A DNA stretch of 8,040 bases from Actinomycetota bacterium (GCA_009700815.1 WLLG01000083.1:1-8040); one strand, 5' to 3'. Positions 1-6,642 are shown, counted from the first letter of the stretch. The notes: generated by a model not told the origin, from the sequence alone. Numbers and translations: made by a program.

Positions 1-219
1 AACAGCTTGGGACGCTCACTCAACCTGTCTGTCATTGCAGAAGGGGTAGAAACCGCTGGCCAGCTTGACGCTCTGATCTCAATGGGATGCACCTTGGTGA
101 GCGGGTTCGGACTTTGCCGTCCAATTCCAGAGGCTGAACTCACACCGCTGTTGAACGTGCCTCTCGAGGCACGCAGAATAGAGATCGACCTGACCGATCA
201 GAGCACTGCTAACCGCTAG
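1..219 (+). CDS. C-terminal end of an EAL-domain protein (c-di-GMP phosphodiesterase family), 5' truncated by the window edge
   Basis: Reading from base 1, the frame gives the end of an EAL domain. The signature AEGVET is followed by a helix and a GC...GFGLCRPIPEAEL segment, which corresponds to the usual GC...QGYxFxxPxPxxE end of EAL domains. About 72 residues remain, closing at TAG 217-219; the real start lies upstream of the window. EAL domains hydrolyse c-di-GMP to pGpG or bind it as receptors. The glutamate of AEGVE, a conserved active-site residue, is present. The conserved glutamine before GY is replaced by serine (SGF instead of QGY), so activity may be reduced or lost. The sequence resembles, but does not duplicate, the EAL end of the large gene at 1767-5282, so the two are paralogous domains. 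Whether a GGDEF domain lies upstream cannot be seen. Confidence 0.88.
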   Translation, partial: NSLGRSLNLSVIAEGVETAGQLDALISMGCTLVSGFGLCRPIPEAELTPLLNVPLEARRIEIDLTDQSTANR

Positions 220-272
220 TCAAGCACTGCAAGCTGTACCGGGTATCACGACCACGCTGCAGATATTTCCCC

Positions 273-301
273 TTGGCAGGGCTGCTCAGCTGTGCTTTAC
301 T
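273..301 (+). promoter_or_regulatory. Weak candidate sigma70-type promoter for the GNAT-like gene
   Basis: TTGGCA at 273-278 matches the -35 consensus at five of six positions. After a 17-base spacer, TTTACT lies at 296-301 and is preceded by TGC, an extended -10 arrangement. The -10 hexamer lacks the important second-position A, so this is only a suggestion. It would place the transcription start around 308, about 55 bases before the TTG start codon at 364. Confidence 0.2.
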
Positions 302-363
302 CGTCTTTGCGCTCAGCACCTCCGGTGTTGCTGGGGAGAGCGTGTCCCGAAGGATGAGACACG

Positions 364-1092
364 TTGGCGTTACTCGAAACCACATTTTCAGAAGTTGTTC
401 CAGAGACGCTGCTTGAGCGTCAGGCTGCCGATTTTGCGGCACGGATGTTTGACCCTGAGCGGCTTGACTCTGGTCTGACATCACAAATTGTGTCCTCGAG
501 CGATCCGCTCTGGGACCCTGCGGAGCGGTTCGTCTACTCACTGTTCCGACTGTCTGGATTCTGCGCGGAGTCCCCAAGGGAATGGGTGGAAGAGACCCAG
601 CCATGGCGAGAGAAGAGTCGATTGCATGTCATCACCGAGCCTGGGGACATCGTCACAGGTGTAGCTCGAACGATGATTGGCACCTACCAAGATCTGCCCG
701 TAAGTCAGTTCACCCCGACGATCCCCATTCCCGATGGGCCGCTCTGCGAAATTGGTTCCTTGGCAGTACGACCGACTCAGCGAGGGCTCGGTGTTGCCAA
801 CGAACTGCACCGAACGGCCTTCCAATATGGGATTCGCCAAGGTGTTCAAGGGTTTGTATTTCTCATCGACCAATGGATGTTTGAGTTTTTTGAGTCCCAG
901 TACGGGCTTCCTGTTGTCGCTTTAGCTCCCCCGAGAGAGTTTATGGGTGGCACTGTGGTCCCCACGGCAATGTGGCTGCCGGAAATGATGCAACAACTGG
1001 TGAGAACCAGACCCAACGTCTTCAAGTGGTCAGTCGAGGGCTTTGATGCTGAGACCATCGCCAAACTCGACCTGCCGATCCTTCTTGACTGA
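364..1092 (+). CDS. GNAT-fold acyltransferase-like protein, resembling the autoinducer / N-acyl amino acid synthase group
   Basis: This 242-residue protein is probably cytosolic, with no signal peptide or membrane segment. It starts at TTG 364: an in-frame TGA at 355-357 excludes any earlier start, and GAAGGA at 349-354 is a well-placed ribosome binding site. The centre holds CEIGSLAVRPTQRGLGVANE (residues about 128-147), a beta strand followed by the Q/R-x-x-G-x-G/A loop that binds the CoA or acyl-carrier pantetheine in GNAT enzymes. Preceding it is a long variable N-terminal half, and following it is a segment with F/W/Y residues (WMFEFFESQYGLP). The E-I-x-x-L-A-V pattern, the size and the position of this pattern in mid-protein recall LuxI-type and FeeM-type acyl synthases more than small-molecule acetyltransferases. 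That is inference; substrate and donor are unknown. It lies between two c-di-GMP protein genes and is followed by a small membrane protein. Confidence 0.6.
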   Translation: MALLETTFSEVVPETLLERQAADFAARMFDPERLDSGLTSQIVSSSDPLWDPAERFVYSLFRLSGFCAESPREWVEETQPWREKSRLHVITEPGDIVTGVARTMIGTYQDLPVSQFTPTIPIPDGPLCEIGSLAVRPTQRGLGVANELHRTAFQYGIRQGVQGFVFLIDQWMFEFFESQYGLPVVALAPPREFMGGTVVPTAMWLPEMMQQLVRTRPNVFKWSVEGFDAETIAKLDLPILLD

Positions 1093-1113
1093 TATCCCGT
1101 GCCGAGGATCACT

Positions 1114-1129
1114 GGCAGCGGCGGCTGCC
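1114..1129 (+). terminator. GC-rich hairpin after the GNAT-like gene, possible terminator or leader hairpin
   Basis: GGCAGC (1114-1119) and GCTGCC (1124-1129) form a perfect 6-bp stem with a 4-base GGCG loop, 22 bases after the stop codon at 1092. No T-run follows (TGACATAGATT), so it is not a canonical intrinsic terminator. In GC-rich bacteria such hairpins can attenuate transcription or stabilise the 3' end. It could equally belong to the leader of the gene at 1187. Confidence 0.3.
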
Positions 1130-1157
1130 TGACATAGATTCCTCAAGGTAGAAGCCT

Positions 1158-1169
1158 CATGACGTCATG
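1158..1169. promoter_or_regulatory. 12-bp perfect palindrome CATGACGTCATG upstream of the membrane protein gene
   Basis: The sequence is perfectly self-complementary and sits 17 bases before the ATG at 1187, just ahead of the ribosome binding site AGGGAAG (1174-1180). It is non-coding. It could be an operator for a dimeric regulator, acting as a roadblock to transcription, or a small mRNA hairpin. No family can be named from sequence alone. Confidence 0.3.
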
Positions 1170-1186
1170 TTGCAGGGAAGAGACCA

Positions 1187-1681
1187 ATGCGGGATAAGCA
1201 AGACTCCCCTATCCTCAGCGAAATCACCTCACTTGGGGGATTTGGACGCGCTTGGTCTGTGGGGATCATCCTGTTCTCTGCAGCTAGGGCACTGCTGGCA
1301 TGGCCGGCACTAGGTCGCTACGGAGTGAACCCTTGGCTATTTCTAGGCCTTGACCTGTTGACGGCACCCCCCTACGGAATTAGCCAGGCCGTGACTGTAA
1401 AGATCCTGAGGGACCCTACGCGCCCACCACGAGATGCCTTTGGCTGGGGAACTGTCGTGGTAGCGATGTTTCTGGCCCCATATGCCTACATTTTCTTGGT
1501 CTCGGGAGAAATGCCCGTTCTGGCATACGCCGGACTTCTGGCGTGGATCGTGCTGTTCGGATCTTTAGCAGTATTTCGGATGGTCCGTCAGGTTCGAGCC
1601 CCCGTTGCCGCCGTCGATGAAGGAATAACTTCGGAGACAAATCTGAGTCCCCCTCGCAGCGCAGCCGAAGCAGGGAACTGA
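1187..1681 (+). CDS. Small four-helix integral membrane protein of unknown function
   Basis: This 164-residue protein starts at ATG 1187, with AGGGAAG at 1174-1180 giving a six-base spacing. I see four hydrophobic segments at about residues 22-42, 48-68, 86-106 and 109-131. They are followed by a basic stretch (FRMVRQVRAP) and a hydrophilic tail rich in S, E and P. The loop YGVNPWLFLGLDLLTAPPYG between and into the second segment, with its G, N, P and W residues, looks conserved-type rather than random. It has no enzymatic motif I recognise. The basic tail following the last helix suggests a cytoplasmic C-terminus. It follows the GNAT-like gene by 94 bases in the same direction and precedes the GGDEF-EAL gene. 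A role as a partner or exporter of the GNAT product is conceivable but unsupported. The coding potential is good; the function is unknown. Confidence 0.7.
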   Translation: MRDKQDSPILSEITSLGGFGRAWSVGIILFSAARALLAWPALGRYGVNPWLFLGLDLLTAPPYGISQAVTVKILRDPTRPPRDAFGWGTVVVAMFLAPYAYIFLVSGEMPVLAYAGLLAWIVLFGSLAVFRMVRQVRAPVAAVDEGITSETNLSPPRSAAEAGN

Positions 1682-1701
1682 AGGCGACTCAGAATTTTCT
1701 C

Positions 1702-1769
1702 TAATTCCTCAACAACGCTCTCAAACTGCCGAAAGGCAGCACACAAGAAAGAGCGTCGAGGAATTGATG
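1702..1769 (+). promoter_or_regulatory. Candidate cis-regulatory RNA element sequestering the ribosome binding site of the GGDEF-EAL gene
   Basis: Three nested perfect helices can form in the leader RNA. P1 pairs 1703-1710 (AATTCCTC) with 1758-1765 (GAGGAATT), extendable by a U-G pair 1702/1766. P2 pairs 1715-1721 (ACGCTCT) with 1750-1756 (AGAGCGT). P3 pairs 1726-1730 (CTGCC) with 1735-1739 (GGCAG), closed by a GAAA tetraloop. Between P1 and P2 is a 4/1 internal loop (AACA / C). Between P2 and P3 is an asymmetric A-rich 4/10 loop (CAAA / CACACAAGAA). The 3' strand of P1 contains GAGGA, the only good ribosome binding site for the ATG at 1767, so the folded form should block translation. It has no T-run and so is not a terminator. 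The arrangement fits a translational riboswitch, a protein-binding leader or an RNA thermometer. It matches no class I can name with confidence. Confidence 0.55.
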
Positions 1770-4700
1770 TCGGGCAACATCCCCAGAATGAAACCCATCC
1801 GTGGAAAGGCGAGCGAGCGCTCGGTGCTTCGCCGTTACCTCATTGGCAGTGCGGTCTGGGCTGTCCTTTTTCTGGTGATGCCAACAGAACTAAAGCCAGT
1901 GTGGTACTCACTATTTGGCTGGACATCGGTCGTCGTTGCTGGGATCCGAGTGAGAAAGCTCCCGGCAAATATCCGCAAGCCGGCAAGCCTCATCATTGTC
2001 GCCGGCGCACTAGCCCTGGCTGGGGGAATCGTACGATTTGTTGATAGCGAGATTCGCGGGATTGATTACCCGTTCCCATCATTCGCTGATGCCTTCAGCT
2101 TTGTTTCGGTTGGGCTGTTTCTGGTTGCAATCCTCTCGATCGTCAAGACTCGAGTCGAGCGGATCACGCTCGATCCGCTCCTGGATGCAATCATTGGAGG
2201 TGTCGCTGTCGCTTTGCTTCAGTGGACTCTGGTGCTCTTGCCGTATCTGCAGAGCAGCACAGCACCTCTAGCTCACAAGTTGACCAACTGTGTCTACGCT
2301 GCGCTGTCGCTCTTGTTGGTAGTCGCAGCGCTACTTGCCCTTGTATCGGGGGCGCAGCGATCCGTCAGCAACCGATTACTAGCTGCTGGACTAGTCGCGA
2401 CATTTGCACTTGATCTTGTGGCGACGCTCGTAACTGCTGGTCGACTTGGAACTGAAGCACGGCTTTACGTTGCTCCCTTAGCCTTCATTTTTGCAGTTGC
2501 TGGACTACTACACCCGTCTGTAGTTCTGCTCACCTCTCGGCCCTCTGACCCGACGCTGCTGCGAAGACTCACCAATCGCAGAATCAGCATTCTTGCTCTG
2601 GCCTTGCTGACTCCACCTGTGCTGATTCTTGTTGAGCTGCTCGCAGGCAAGACCTCCGGTCTCGCACTTCCAGCACTGGCAGCACTGGCGCTTGCACCTC
2701 TAGTAGTGACACGACTGGGAAGGCTGGTTCGCCAGAATGAGCTCTTGGCAGAAACAGAGGAATCGCTCCGCCACGTGGGAGAGCGACTCGTAGGGGCCGA
2801 GACCACTCAGGACATTATCCATGTGATCACTGTGGGTGCCGAGCAGGTACTCGGGAAGAACTTCCTGAGTGCCGACCTGCGGACCGAGTTCACCCTAGAT
2901 TCCACGAGCCCTCAACAACTCTCGGCAGCTGCAAGCTTCTTCCTCGATGATGCTTCTGAGCTAGCCGATGGCCAACATGGCCTTCCCTCCGCGGGTCAGT
3001 TGCAGGCTCACCCCGGCCCAGACGGAAGCATTATCAACGTTGGGGCTGTCAGGATCCGGCCTGATCTTCGGGCCGCCTTCCTTGTACGTTCCAAGCATGC
3101 GTTGAGCGATGTTGAACACAATGCCGTACTCGCACTCTGTCGCGAATCGGCGATTGCCTTCCGATCTGTAGATCTCACTGAGCAGCAGGTCCTACAACGG
3201 AGCGAGGAGAGGTTCGGGGCTCTGATTGACAACTCCTCAGATATTGTTCTCGTACTTCAGGAGGATTTGAGTTGTAGCTATATCTCGCCGGTCGCAGCAC
3301 GACTACTGGGCTATCCAGCAATCAGCTTTAAAGAGTTCGATCTGCTCGCGCTTGTGCATCGTGACGACCGCACTGCAGCACTCTCTCTGATCAAGCACGC
3401 AAAGCAGGGGTCCTCCGAGACTAGCGAGGTTCGGTTACGCCATTTCGCTGGCACGTACGCCTGGTTTGAGATTGGTGGTACCGATCTCAGCGACGATCCG
3501 AGCATCAACGGCCTTGTCCTGAACGCTCGCGAAATCGGAGATCGAAAAATGGCCGAGGAGCGCTTATTGCATTCCGAAGCCCGATTTAAGGCATTGGTAC
3601 AAAACTCAACTGACCTAGTGATCGTGCTCGACCCGTGTGGTTCGATTCGCTACGCAAGCCCCTCTGTAGAGACTGCCGTAGAATTGCCTGCTGAGCAGAT
3701 CCATGGCCGACAGATGGGCGATGTGTTTGCAGAAAGCACACTGCCGATTGAGGCACTCCTCGACCCCAGTCAACCGGTTCACGGCTGGAACTCAGCGGCG
3801 ATCGAGTTTGGCTTTCGTTCGCTCACTGGCGACTGGCGAGTGCTTGAGACCACCCTGACGGACCTTCGTGACGAGCCTGCAGTCGGTGGATTAGTCCTGA
3901 ATGCAAGAGATATCACCGACCGAAAGCATATGGATGACCTGCTGCTACATCAGGCCAACCATGATGAACTCACCGGACTCCCCAACCGCAGGCGCCTGCT
4001 CGACCTACTGACCCAAACCCTGCAGAGAAATAGCGGGACTACAACGGTCTCGGCCCTCTTGATCGACATTGATAACTTCAAAGAGATCAACGACTCCCTT
4101 GGCCACGCATTCGGCGACCGCCTGCTTCTTGCAATCGCCGCTCGACTAACCGGACTACTCGATCCTGGGGATGCGGCAGCAAGAATTGGCGGCGATGAGT
4201 TCGTGGTCGCCTTTGAGCGTGCGCACGGTGAGAAGCCGACAACAGATCTTTGTGAGCACATTCTGACCACACTGAGTGCCCCCTTCATCATTGAGGGTCG
4301 GGAACTTTCAGTCACCGCCTCGGCTGGCCTGGCTTTCGATCATGACCGCAGCAATTCGGCTGAGTTGCTTCTACAAAATGCCGACACTGCCATGTACAAA
4401 GCAAAGGGGCTTGGCAAACGCCAGGTCGTTGTCTTTGAGAGCTTCATGCACACTGCCACCTTCGACCGGCTCGAACTCCGGGCCGATCTTGCACGGGCGG
4501 TGGCCCAGGAACAGTTCGAGGCTTTCTATCAGCCGATTGTTCAGCTTGAAACCCGAAAGATTGTTGGGGCCGAGGCTCTCGTGCGCTGGAGGCATCCAGA
4601 ACGCGGTTTGGTCGGTCCTGGGTTGTTCATTCCGCTCGCAGAGGAATCTGGGCTGATTGCGCCCATTGGCGAGTTCATGCTCAACACGGCCTGCACGGAT

Positions 4701-5282
4701 TTAGGTGCATGGCGACACGAGTTTGGTCAGCTAGTCGAGGATTTCACGATCTCGGTAAATCTGTCGGTTCAGCAACTCCATGATCGACGTATCGTGGGCA
4801 AAGTTTCTGACATCCTTGAACGCACTGGGCTACCCGCTGAGCGCCTCGTTCTTGAAGTTACTGAGTCAACCCTCATAACCGATACCGAGATGATTGCGTC
4901 AACTATGCAGCAGCTCCGATCCTTTGGTACCCGCCTTGCGATTGATGACTTTGGTACTGGCTACTCTTCGCTTGGCTACATCCAGCAGTTCGAGTTCGAC
5001 GTGCTGAAGATTGATAAGACCTTTGTCGATGATCTCGACAGTTTCACCAACCAAAGGATCGTCACTGCAGTGCTACAACTCGCCGAACAGCTCGGGGTAA
5101 AGACAATCGCCGAGGGGATCGAAGAGGAACTACAGGGCGAGCTACTCAAGGCGCTTGGTTGCAAGCTTGGCCAGGGCTACCTCTATGCCAAACCAATGCC
5201 GGCCAACGAGTTTCGTGAGCTTCTACAGACAAACTGGGCAGAGCAAGGTCAAACTCCTGAGGCTCAAGAGCAATTCAGCTAA
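1767..5282 (+). CDS. Membrane-anchored GAF-like/PAS/PAS/GGDEF/EAL protein, likely bifunctional c-di-GMP synthase and phosphodiesterase
   Basis: This 1171-residue inner-membrane protein makes and/or breaks c-di-GMP. About ten hydrophobic helices span residues 25-320. A degenerate GAF-like region (about 335-475) follows, then two PAS domains (about 479-600 and 603-720, the second ending in the typical DITDRK), a GGDEF domain (about 724-890) and an EAL domain (about 904-1152). GGDEF is intact at 808-812, with metal-site D767/D769 in LLIDIDNFKEINDSLGH. The inhibitory RxxD site before it reads DPGD, so product inhibition by that route looks lost. The EAL domain keeps EAL (936-938), N998, E1030, D1060/D1061, K1081, E1116 and Q1136, so hydrolysis is plausible. 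ATG 1767 is chosen because GAGG at 1758-1761 leaves five bases; the TTG at 1764 is too close to that site. A second in-frame ATG lies at 1788. The 5' leader can fold over this ribosome binding site. The next gene begins three bases after its TAA. Confidence 0.93.
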   Translation: MSGNIPRMKPIRGKASERSVLRRYLIGSAVWAVLFLVMPTELKPVWYSLFGWTSVVVAGIRVRKLPANIRKPASLIIVAGALALAGGIVRFVDSEIRGIDYPFPSFADAFSFVSVGLFLVAILSIVKTRVERITLDPLLDAIIGGVAVALLQWTLVLLPYLQSSTAPLAHKLTNCVYAALSLLLVVAALLALVSGAQRSVSNRLLAAGLVATFALDLVATLVTAGRLGTEARLYVAPLAFIFAVAGLLHPSVVLLTSRPSDPTLLRRLTNRRISILALALLTPPVLILVELLAGKTSGLALPALAALALAPLVVTRLGRLVRQNELLAETEESLRHVGERLVGAETTQDIIHVITVGAEQVLGKNFLSADLRTEFTLDSTSPQQLSAAASFFLDDASELADGQHGLPSAGQLQAHPGPDGSIINVGAVRIRPDLRAAFLVRSKHALSDVEHNAVLALCRESAIAFRSVDLTEQQVLQRSEERFGALIDNSSDIVLVLQEDLSCSYISPVAARLLGYPAISFKEFDLLALVHRDDRTAALSLIKHAKQGSSETSEVRLRHFAGTYAWFEIGGTDLSDDPSINGLVLNAREIGDRKMAEERLLHSEARFKALVQNSTDLVIVLDPCGSIRYASPSVETAVELPAEQIHGRQMGDVFAESTLPIEALLDPSQPVHGWNSAAIEFGFRSLTGDWRVLETTLTDLRDEPAVGGLVLNARDITDRKHMDDLLLHQANHDELTGLPNRRRLLDLLTQTLQRNSGTTTVSALLIDIDNFKEINDSLGHAFGDRLLLAIAARLTGLLDPGDAAARIGGDEFVVAFERAHGEKPTTDLCEHILTTLSAPFIIEGRELSVTASAGLAFDHDRSNSAELLLQNADTAMYKAKGLGKRQVVVFESFMHTATFDRLELRADLARAVAQEQFEAFYQPIVQLETRKIVGAEALVRWRHPERGLVGPGLFIPLAEESGLIAPIGEFMLNTACTDLGAWRHEFGQLVEDFTISVNLSVQQLHDRRIVGKVSDILERTGLPAERLVLEVTESTLITDTEMIASTMQQLRSFGTRLAIDDFGTGYSSLGYIQQFEFDVLKIDKTFVDDLDSFTNQRIVTAVLQLAEQLGVKTIAEGIEEELQGELLKALGCKLGQGYLYAKPMPANEFRELLQTNWAEQGQTPEAQEQFS

Positions 5283-5285
5283 CAG

Positions 5286-6107
5286 ATGTTGTTGATCGAC
5301 AGCTCTGATGATCCATTGCTCAGTGACTACTGCAATCTGACTGATGCGGCCTCTGCCAGAACTGGGTTCTTCATAGTCGAAGGTGTGCTGGCAGTTCAGC
5401 GATTGCTCGACCGAGAGATCGGGGGAGAACTCAGCGCTATTCGTTCAGTCCTGCTCACCCCAAACCGTGCTCAGACACTGACAGACATGATTGACCTCTG
5501 CGAAAGTTTCGACATCGCAGTTCTCGTCGCCTCACGTGATGTGTTGGTTCAGGTCACAGGATTCGATGTCCACCGAGGCGTACTTGCTGCAGTCAGTCGT
5601 ACTGAGCGGCCATCTCTTGACGCCATTCTGGAAGAGAGTCAGCGCCTAGTGATTCTGGAGGGCATCAACGACCACGAAAACCTCGGCTCGATCTTTCGTA
5701 ATGCTGCGGCTCTTGGGGTTGACGCTGTTCTCATTGATGCCCGAACCTCTGATCCGCTGTACCGACGGAGTATTCGCGTGTCTCAAGGTCATGTCCTCAG
5801 CACACACTGGACCCGTGTCGACAATCTGAATTCGGCCCTTCAGCAGGTTCGTGACGCCGGGTTCAGGTTGGTAGGCCTGACACCGGATGCACAGGCCCGA
5901 GAGGTTGGAACGGCTGCAATCCAGGGAACCTTGGACTCGCCTGTAGCTTTTGTCCTCGGAGCGGAGGGTCCGGGCCTATCTGCTGAAACCCTTGGGCTCT
6001 GTGACGCCTTGGTGCGAATCCCCATGAGCAACGGGGTTGACTCACTCAACGTTGCTACTTCGCTAGCAGTTGTTGCGAGCTTTGCAATTGCTAGAAACAG
6101 CGAGTAG
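5286..6107 (+). CDS. SpoU/TrmH-family RNA 2'-O-ribose methyltransferase (SPOUT class)
   Basis: This 273-residue cytosolic enzyme is predicted to transfer a methyl group from S-adenosylmethionine to a ribose 2'-OH in rRNA or tRNA. The N-terminal part (about 10-100), with FIVEGVLAVQRLL, resembles the SpoU substrate-binding domain. The catalytic knot domain (about 120-270) shows all three SpoU motifs: NDHENLGSIFRNA with N128, N132 and R138 (motif 1), VLGAEGPGLS at 223-232 (motif 2) and IPMSNGVDSLNVATSLAVV from 245 (motif 3, with S253-L254-N255). The length is normal for the family. Whether it acts on 23S rRNA (RlmB-like) or tRNA cannot be decided. The ATG at 5286 is three bases after the TAA of the GGDEF-EAL gene, and no clear Shine-Dalgarno sequence precedes it, so translation is probably coupled to that gene. 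The gene runs convergently into ribH. Confidence 0.9.
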   Translation: MLLIDSSDDPLLSDYCNLTDAASARTGFFIVEGVLAVQRLLDREIGGELSAIRSVLLTPNRAQTLTDMIDLCESFDIAVLVASRDVLVQVTGFDVHRGVLAAVSRTERPSLDAILEESQRLVILEGINDHENLGSIFRNAAALGVDAVLIDARTSDPLYRRSIRVSQGHVLSTHWTRVDNLNSALQQVRDAGFRLVGLTPDAQAREVGTAAIQGTLDSPVAFVLGAEGPGLSAETLGLCDALVRIPMSNGVDSLNVATSLAVVASFAIARNSE

Positions 6108-6120
6108 CTCGCCCTCTAGC
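6090..6120. terminator. Imperfect inverted repeat at the convergent junction, possible bidirectional terminator
   Basis: GCTAGA (6090-6095) pairs with TCTAGC (6115-6120). Inside that, after a small 4/2 internal loop, GCGAG (6100-6104) pairs with CTCGC (6108-6112) around the TAG stop codon of the methyltransferase gene. The structure straddles the end of this gene, 16 bases before the stop of ribH on the other strand. Neither side is followed by a T-run, so termination is an inference from position and symmetry. Confidence 0.35.
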
Positions 6121-6135
6121 GGCAAACCCTGAGGC

Positions 6136-6642
6136 TCATCCCGCTCGTACTGCTTCGAGCACTGCAATCATTTCAAGCGCAGTCTCTGCAGCCTCGGCGC
6201 CTTTGTTATCTCCCGCTACATCATCATCCACCACGGATCGGACCATCGCCTGCCTGCGGTTTTCAACTGTGAGGACGCCAAAGATGATTGGAATCTCAGT
6301 CTCGAGCTGTGATCGCAAAATGCCATCCGCCGCGGGGCCCGCAACATATTCAAAGTGTGCAGTGTCTCCACGGATGACACAGCCCAAGGCCAGAATCGCA
6401 TCGTAGTGACCAGTGCCTGCCATGACTTTGGCAACCAATGGCAACTCGAAAGCACCCGGTACGCGGAATATATCTATGTCGCCTTCCGCTACTCCTGCTG
6501 CCGCAAGGTGGTTCTTGACACCCCACAACAACCGCTCGGTAATGACCTCATTCCAGCGTGCAACAGCCACCCCAATTCTGCGACCAGCCCCCGAGGTAGC
6601 AGCAGAACCATCAGGCTCCGGGAGAGAAAAGTCCTTACCCAT
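6136..6642 (-). CDS. ribH: 6,7-dimethyl-8-ribityllumazine synthase
   Basis: This 168-residue enzyme condenses 5-amino-6-ribitylamino-uracil with 3,4-dihydroxy-2-butanone 4-phosphate to give lumazine, the penultimate riboflavin step; the family forms pentamers or 60-mer shells. Visible family features are RWN at 29-31 (W30 at the ring-stacking position), VPGAFELP at 61-68, the phosphate-binding IRGDTAHFEYV with the catalytic histidine H96, FGVLT at 121-125, R135, and GDNKGAEAA near 144-152. The first 20 residues are a flexible S/G/A/P-rich extension. The loop between R135 and K147 is somewhat long and acidic (DDD). The start ATG at 6642 shares one base with the TGA of ribBA (TGATG), indicating translational coupling within the operon. 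It is the last gene of the operon in this window. Confidence 0.97.
   Translation of the reverse strand: MGKDFSLPEPDGSAATSGAGRRIGVAVARWNEVITERLLWGVKNHLAAAGVAEGDIDIFRVPGAFELPLVAKVMAGTGHYDAILALGCVIRGDTAHFEYVAGPAADGILRSQLETEIPIIFGVLTVENRRQAMVRSVVDDDVAGDNKGAEAAETALEMIAVLEAVRAG

Noticed and set aside
202..230. A direct repeat AGCACTGC at 202-209 and 223-230, spaced two helical turns apart.
   Set aside because: It is short, one copy is coding, and a similar word (GAGCACTGCA) occurs near 6158 within ribH. Chance is a sufficient explanation.
1677..1705. TCTAAT at 1700-1705 as a -10 box for the GGDEF-EAL gene.
   Set aside because: It lacks the key second-position A and any credible -35 element. A start about seven bases downstream would also cut off the 5' strand of the outer leader helix, which is better supported.
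1702..1769. Calling the leader structure a GEMM-I c-di-GMP riboswitch.
   Set aside because: Only one arm-like topology is present. The second hairpin and its receptor, as I recall the class, are missing, and the conserved core bases do not match closely.
2465..2806. An open reading frame of over 100 codons on the - strand inside the GGDEF-EAL gene (others at 3950-4315 and 209-604).
   Set aside because: They are antisense to convincing genes, have low-complexity S/R/A-rich products with no motif, and show no ribosome binding site.
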